Assembly (NCBI GenBank): GCA_014905825.1
Contig: JACGCN010000004.1
Span: 496,001 to 560,000, forward strand
DNA: 64,000 bases
Origin: Lyophyllum atratum
Lineage: Eukaryota > Basidiomycota > Agaricomycetes > Agaricales > Lyophyllaceae
Direction of reading: 5' to 3'
The position numbers and the translations under genes are program-made. The notes beneath the pieces are model-generated. The model was not told the DNA's origin and did not search any database. It saw nothing but the letters and a program-made list of their open reading frames with translations. Below are positions 60,229 to 64,000 of the stretch, one piece after another. Numbering within the stretch: position 1 is the first letter of the stretch; the number at the start of each line of letters is the position of its first letter.

Positions 60229-61412
60229 TTCAATTCTGCTGGTGTTTGAGCATGCATTGCTTTAGAAAGCTTTGTCCCTGGTGCCATAGGCGTGGAGACG
60301 GGGTTGCAATCGCTCATGCCGTAGCGCTTCTCACGGCGTTGTGCAAGAGGCGGCGACACTGGTGCAGGAGGTGGTGTTGCAAGTGCAGGAAGCGGTGTTG
60401 GATTGCGAGCTGGTGGCGTTTCAGGTTCAGGTGAATGCTCGTGATGCTGGGCAGGTGCAGGAGGCGGAGGCGGCGTGATAGGACGATTTTCAGGTGCAGG
60501 AGGTGCTGGAGGCAATTGATGAAGCAAAATATCTCCCCCCCCATCATCGAGTGCAGGTAGTTGAACTGCATCCTGAATGGGAGAAGAGTGCTCACGGCGG
60601 ATATGGAGATCTACAGGGGGCATAGGCGGAGGTGGAGGTGGAGGTCTAGTGGTGGCAGACAGTCCGGGGAAATAGCGCTCATCAAACTCTGCTCTCTCTG
60701 AGATGATAGTCTTTTTGGTTTGTGGATTGTAAAACAACCAGCCCTTGTATCCAGGCGGATAACCAATGAAGACGCATCTCTGCATGTGAGGTTCAAGAGA
60801 TTTGCGCTTATCCCTCTGCACATAGACGTATGCAAGGCATCCCCAAACTCGAAGATGGCTAACATCTGGTTTGTGCTTATGCCAGCCTTGATAAGGCGTA
60901 ATTGGCTGAGGCGCAGTAGGGAGACGGTTTAAAACATGTATCTGAGCGCCTAGACACCATTCCCAAAATGACGGGGGCAAGCCAGATTCATTAAGCATCG
61001 CAGTAATGTCATCAGCCAGGGTCCTGTTGGTGCGTTCTGCAACACCATTCTGCTGAGGACGATTACGCGTGGTATGGTGGCGCTGAATGCCACATTCATT
61101 GGTAAATTTAATGAATGCGTTGGACATGTATTCCCCACCCTTATCCTCTTGAAGCGCCAAGATTTTCGCATCGAAATGGTTCTCTGCGTACGCTTTGAAG
61201 GTCTGGAATGCAACCAATGTGTCGCTTTTCCGCCTAAGACCCATCGCAGCTTTAAAGCTGGTGCAGTCATCAATGAATGTAACCCAGTAACGGCTGCCTT
61301 GCTGTGAGGTAACTGGCAGAGGACCATGGAGGTCACTGTGGATCAATTCAAGTGGCTTAGAAGCACGACTAGGTGACGAGGGGAAAGGATTTGAGCGCAT
61401 TTTGCCAGCCAA
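60229..61412 (-). pseudogene. Copia integrase and Pro-rich linker, fused by deletion to the pre-RNase H segment
   Basis: Integrase core: PLELIHSDLHGPLPVTSQQG with the first Asp, WVTFIDDCTSF, ILALQEDKGGEYMSNAF with the second Asp, GIQRHHTTRNRPQQNGVAER with the Glu following in ERTNRTLADD, then WGCLAYVYVQRDKRKSLEPH and VFIGYPPGYKGWLFYNPQTK. A Pro-rich linker leads to LAQRREKRYG, which in a full element precedes the reverse transcriptase. Here it is followed at once by MSDCNPVSTPMAPGTKLSKA, normally found after the reverse transcriptase. No YVDD motif exists anywhere in the element. A frameshift follows PAEL. Confidence 0.82.
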
Positions 61413-61431
61413 GCATGGCTCACAAATTGGA

Positions 61432-62169
61432 TCAGGCTTCTGACGATTTCAACACAAGCCCAGTCACCAGCTCATCCTTGATCATCTTCTTGACATGTGC
61501 ATAATTGTGATGTGCAAAGCGACAATGCCATAGGGTCAGATCAAGGGGAAGCGTCGAGGTAATGCCTGCAAACTCCGAAATTGGTTCAGTGGATCCATCC
61601 AAACGTGCAGAGTTGTTGGAATTAATGGATGCACAGAACAACTTCTTTCCATCTAAACCGAAATGCATGGCTTTAGAATCAATGTGGATATGATAGCCTT
61701 TATTTCGAGTTAAGTATAGACAGGATAGAAGGTTGTTTCGGAGTAAGGGGACATGCAAGACTCTGGTAAACTCTGCTCTGAGCTCCTTGCCATTGACTAT
61801 TGGCTTGAAAACTACAGAACCAACTCCAGCTGAATAAATAAGCGTGTTGTCTGCTAACCTGATTGGAATGCGACAGGGGGTATAGTTGCGAACCCAATTT
61901 TGGTGGGGCGTCATGTGAGTAGTGGCGCCTGTGTCTGCAATCCAATCAAAGTCAGCATGGAGCTGAAGCGGAGTAGAGAGATCAGAATGATCTGGGAGGC
62001 GAGTACTTGCATTTCTGGCAAATTCCTCCAGGGTGTCCTTGGCTGCATTAGCCTGTTCTGAGCGCTTTTTCTGGCGTGGCCTTTGTGTGTTGTCTTTAGC
62101 CTGCTTCTGTGCCCTCTGATAAGCGAAGCATTTAGTCACATTATGACCAGGTTCGCAATGCCAGGTCAA
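61432..62169 (-). pseudogene. Copia Gag end, protease and pre-integrase region
   Basis: It begins with the remains of a zinc knuckle (CEPGHNVTKCFAYQR; the first Cys pair is lost), then ADFDWIADTGATTHMTPHQN with the protease active-site DTG, RIPIRLADNTLIYSAGVGSV, HVPLLRNNLLSCLYLTRNKG and the GAG-pre-integrase domain DLTLWHCRFAHHNYAHVKKM with its His pair. It ends at a stop just before the integrase frame. Confidence 0.8.
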
Positions 62170-62584
62170 CTCTGTTCATAAGAGTTTGAAGTGACTCCTC
62201 TTCCTCCTTTCTGATGGAGAATAAGTCGTCATAGGCATTAAAACGAGTGCCAGGGCGCTTTTGCAGATGCACTTTCTCTAGTGCTTTCCACATCTGCACA
62301 GAGTCATCAGAGATTCCTTGAAAATGAATCCTCTGGTCAGGCTGGACCATTAAGTAGATGTGACCAGCTGCCTTCTCTGCTAGCAGTTCCCAGGCATCGA
62401 CTGCAGCATGGTCCGTGGAGGTCTGGGGTGATGACACAGCAGGCAGAGTAGATTTGCCTGAAACGATGCGCCAGAGGCCCTGGGACATAAGCCAGGCTTG
62501 CATTTCACCTGACCAGGTGGGATAATTGGTAGCATCGAGTTTGGCAAAGCCAAGTTTGGTGGTGTTGAAATTGGATGATGACAT
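62141..62584 (-). pseudogene. Copia Gag, N-terminal part
   Basis: From MSSSNFNTTKLGFAKLDATN it reads YPTWSGEMQAWLMSQGLWRI, AVDAWELLAEKAAGHIYLMV and WKALEKVHLQKRPGTRFNAY, the UBN2-type Gag pattern also seen in the gag-only element at 2743-3615 though the two are clearly different. The frame stops after VDLALRTWS; the rest of Gag up to the zinc knuckle has been deleted. Confidence 0.78.
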
Positions 62585-62910
62585 GATGGCGCTTTGGGGT
62601 GTTTTTAACACTATGAATCAAATGGAATACAACCAAGTTCCAGCAATAATGAGCTGGCAGGGTTCCAATTTGAGCCTTCAGGAATGTGTGCAGCAGGAAA
62701 AGCGAGGTATAGTAAAGGTAGGTATGTAACTGCTGACTTCCCAGTTGTAACACCTCCCAGATCAACGGGGTTACCGCGATATTTCTGAGGTAGGTTATAA
62801 GCAACACCCACTAAAGGGTAGAGGCCCAACAGTTGGAAGGCAAAGTAACTAAAGGGAGCTGCACACACTATAAAGGCAAGTGAGAATCAAAAAATCGAAC
62901 TAAGCTCTTA

Positions 62911-62929
62911 GAGCGCGGGGCCCATAACC
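62911..62929 (-). other. primer-binding site of the Copia element (initiator tRNA-Met type)
   Basis: Directly after the 5' LTR the minus strand reads GGTTATGGGCCCCGCGCTC. This complements the anticodon-arm region of initiator tRNA-Met (GGGCCCATAACC), the half-tRNA primer known from Copia elements. Confidence 0.7.
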
Positions 62930-63291
62930 TGTTAGAACAGGCAAGCGCAGGGATGTCAGGTTAGACAGCTACAAGCTGAAGTCCGAAGTTAGAAACTGGT
63001 TTATTGAGGAACTGACTGATCTACTCACCTGAAGTCCGAAGTTAGAAACTGGGGACTTCAGGTCAATCTAATCTACTATATATACTGTGCACAAGAAGGC
63101 TGTGTGCACTGGTTAGATGGTAGCTAAGGAAACTGATCTGGTCAACAGGCAGTGTAGTAAGTCACCATCAAGATGGTGATGCAACCAACACAGCCTGCAA
63201 CACAGGAATGCTGTACAGTAACAACCATCAAGATGGTTGATGGGAGATAGGTTGGGAACGAGATTAGATAGCCCAGAAGGCGTTTCTAACA
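62930..63291 (-). repeat. 5' LTR of the Copia element
   Basis: 362 bases, same length as the other LTR and about 99.4% identical by eye (two differences). Followed by the second GGTTG copy at 63292-63296. Confidence 0.9.
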
Positions 63292-63686
63292 GGTTGTGGC
63301 TGTGCAGGGTATATAACCTTATAGAGCACCCTATCCCCGCCATTTTGAGCCTGAAATGATCAAAATCGGTCAAGAATTGGATGAGTTATGATCAAAATAC
63401 TATCACCACATATTTGAAGCAACAGATTTACACCCAAGTCACCATTCTTACCATAACTTGGTCAATTCTTGACCGTTTTTGATGACCCCAGGCTCATTCT
63501 GAAGCTAAAAAGTAGTCAATTCCGCTTACATAGGCTACGTGAGCACAACCGGTTGCAGACCGGTCGAAACCGGTTGCGATTGCGGTTGTAGCAATTTCTA
63601 AACTTCTGCAACCGGTTGCAGTCGCAGTTGTTCAATGTTAGGTCAAAAAACCGGACCCAACCGGACCTTCGAACACTACAGGCAAC

Positions 63687-64000
63687 AGCAATCTCCTACC
63701 AGAGAAGGTTATGCTGATACAGCGCAATGGACACGTCGTTGCTTTCACCTGTGTATGATTACATCTATCGTTCCGCAGAGCTCAAATCAATGTCGCTTGA
63801 CTGGATCTCGCAATGTACACGAATCAAGGGAGAACCGGCAGAGTCTACCTCAACTGATCCGGATGTTTCTGGTGATCTTGACGATGCAGCTGCACATGAA
63901 GTAGAACATGAGATGTTCCCCAAGGGCGGCGGTGTAGGCATCAAGAGACGGCATGGTGAATCCACTGTTTATCGTTTTGAAAACGGCCATCCCTTGGCAT
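63687..64000 (+). pseudogene. Helitron protein, continuation after the nested insertions
   Basis: Directly after the second CAGGCAAC the line continues SNLLPEKVMLIQRNGHVVAF. The neighbouring frame then carries SPVYDYIYRSAELKSMSLDW, ISQCTRIKGEP, acidic spacer text and KRRHGESTVYRFENGHPLA up to the window edge, the segment of fungal Helitron proteins between the Rep and helicase domains. A frameshift separates the two pieces. The helicase itself must lie beyond the window. Confidence 0.65.

Larger units (their letters stand above)
59263..63291 (-). mobile_element. Copia (Ty1) LTR retrotransposon, internally deleted, nested in the hAT element
   Basis: 4029 bases, minus orientation. LTRs of 362 bases (59263-59624 and 62930-63291) start TGTTAGAA and end TTTCTAACA, and I find only two base differences. 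The target duplication is GGTTG (59258-59262 and 63292-63296). Reading the minus strand there is a primer-binding site, gag, protease, integrase, then RNase H, but no reverse transcriptase, with a purine tract before the last LTR. The order protease-integrase-(RT)-RNase H fixes it as Copia. Deletions also remove part of gag and part of the zinc knuckle. It cannot move on its own. Confidence 0.88.
59118..63678. mobile_element. hAT-type non-autonomous element carrying a nested Copia
   Basis: The left end TAGTGTTTCGAGGTCCGGTT matches the complement of the right end, TAGTGTTCGAAGGTCCGGTT, with few differences. The 8-base duplication CAGGCAAC flanks it, as expected of hAT transposons. Without the nested Copia only about 530 bases remain, packed with AACCGGTTGCA/GCAACCGG subterminal repeats and with no transposase. 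It landed in the Helitron coding line: removing it and one CAGGCAAC rejoins ...WPDDTGN with SNLLPEK. A related terminus lies at 10955. Confidence 0.85.

Overview
The window is nuclear DNA of a filamentous basidiomycete, most likely a mushroom-forming agaricomycete. Almost every gene is cut by many introns of about 47-60 bases. The conserved genes are typical fungal ones (Rpn9, Prp43, ETF-beta, dihydrolipoamide dehydrogenase). The mobile and accessory genes (Plavaka-type transposase, TET/JBP-like dioxygenase, histone H3-tail-like protein, Helitron) are types known to be expanded in this group. I did not try to name a species.

Layout. (1) About 0.7-16 kb: a worn oxidoreductase neighbourhood. 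It has two nitronate monooxygenase paralogues (772-2008 frameshifted, 12810-14053 intact), an alkenal/prostaglandin-reductase-like gene (2404-5323, minus) split by a gag-only LTR element, a cytochrome P450 (6693-8682, minus) with a probable frameshift, fragments of a DUR3-type urea transporter and of another P450, and an intact multi-pass membrane protein. (2) About 16-19 kb: gene-poor, with a 66-bp tandem repeat. (3) About 19-38.5 kb: a compact, healthy block. In order it holds Rpn9, a pectin methylesterase, a PEBP-like secreted protein, a CoA-transferase family III enzyme followed closely by ETF-beta, a large RING-H2 protein with an N-myristoylation-like start, mitochondrial dihydrolipoamide dehydrogenase, a FIST-domain protein, a small membrane protein and Prp43. 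(4) About 38.5-56 kb: an accessory island of palindromic repeats, two unfamiliar fungal gene families, a Plavaka transposase, a decayed gene starting with a histone H3-like tail, a TA-flanked MITE and a TET/JBP-like oxygenase. (5) About 57-64 kb: a three-level nest of mobile elements. A Helitron is split by a hAT-type element, which is itself split by an internally deleted Copia retrotransposon. All target-site duplications of the two inner insertions are visible.

Functional links. CoA-transferase III plus ETF-beta suggests acyl-CoA (for example branched-chain) oxidation. Dihydrolipoamide dehydrogenase is also mitochondrial. The pectin methylesterase is a secreted plant-wall enzyme. The 42-56 kb island combines a transposase, a DNA-base-oxidising enzyme family and a histone-tail mimic, which points to interplay between transposons and chromatin or DNA methylation. 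That last step is inference. Exon structures were read by eye from splice signals and protein similarity recalled from knowledge; no alignment or database search was run.
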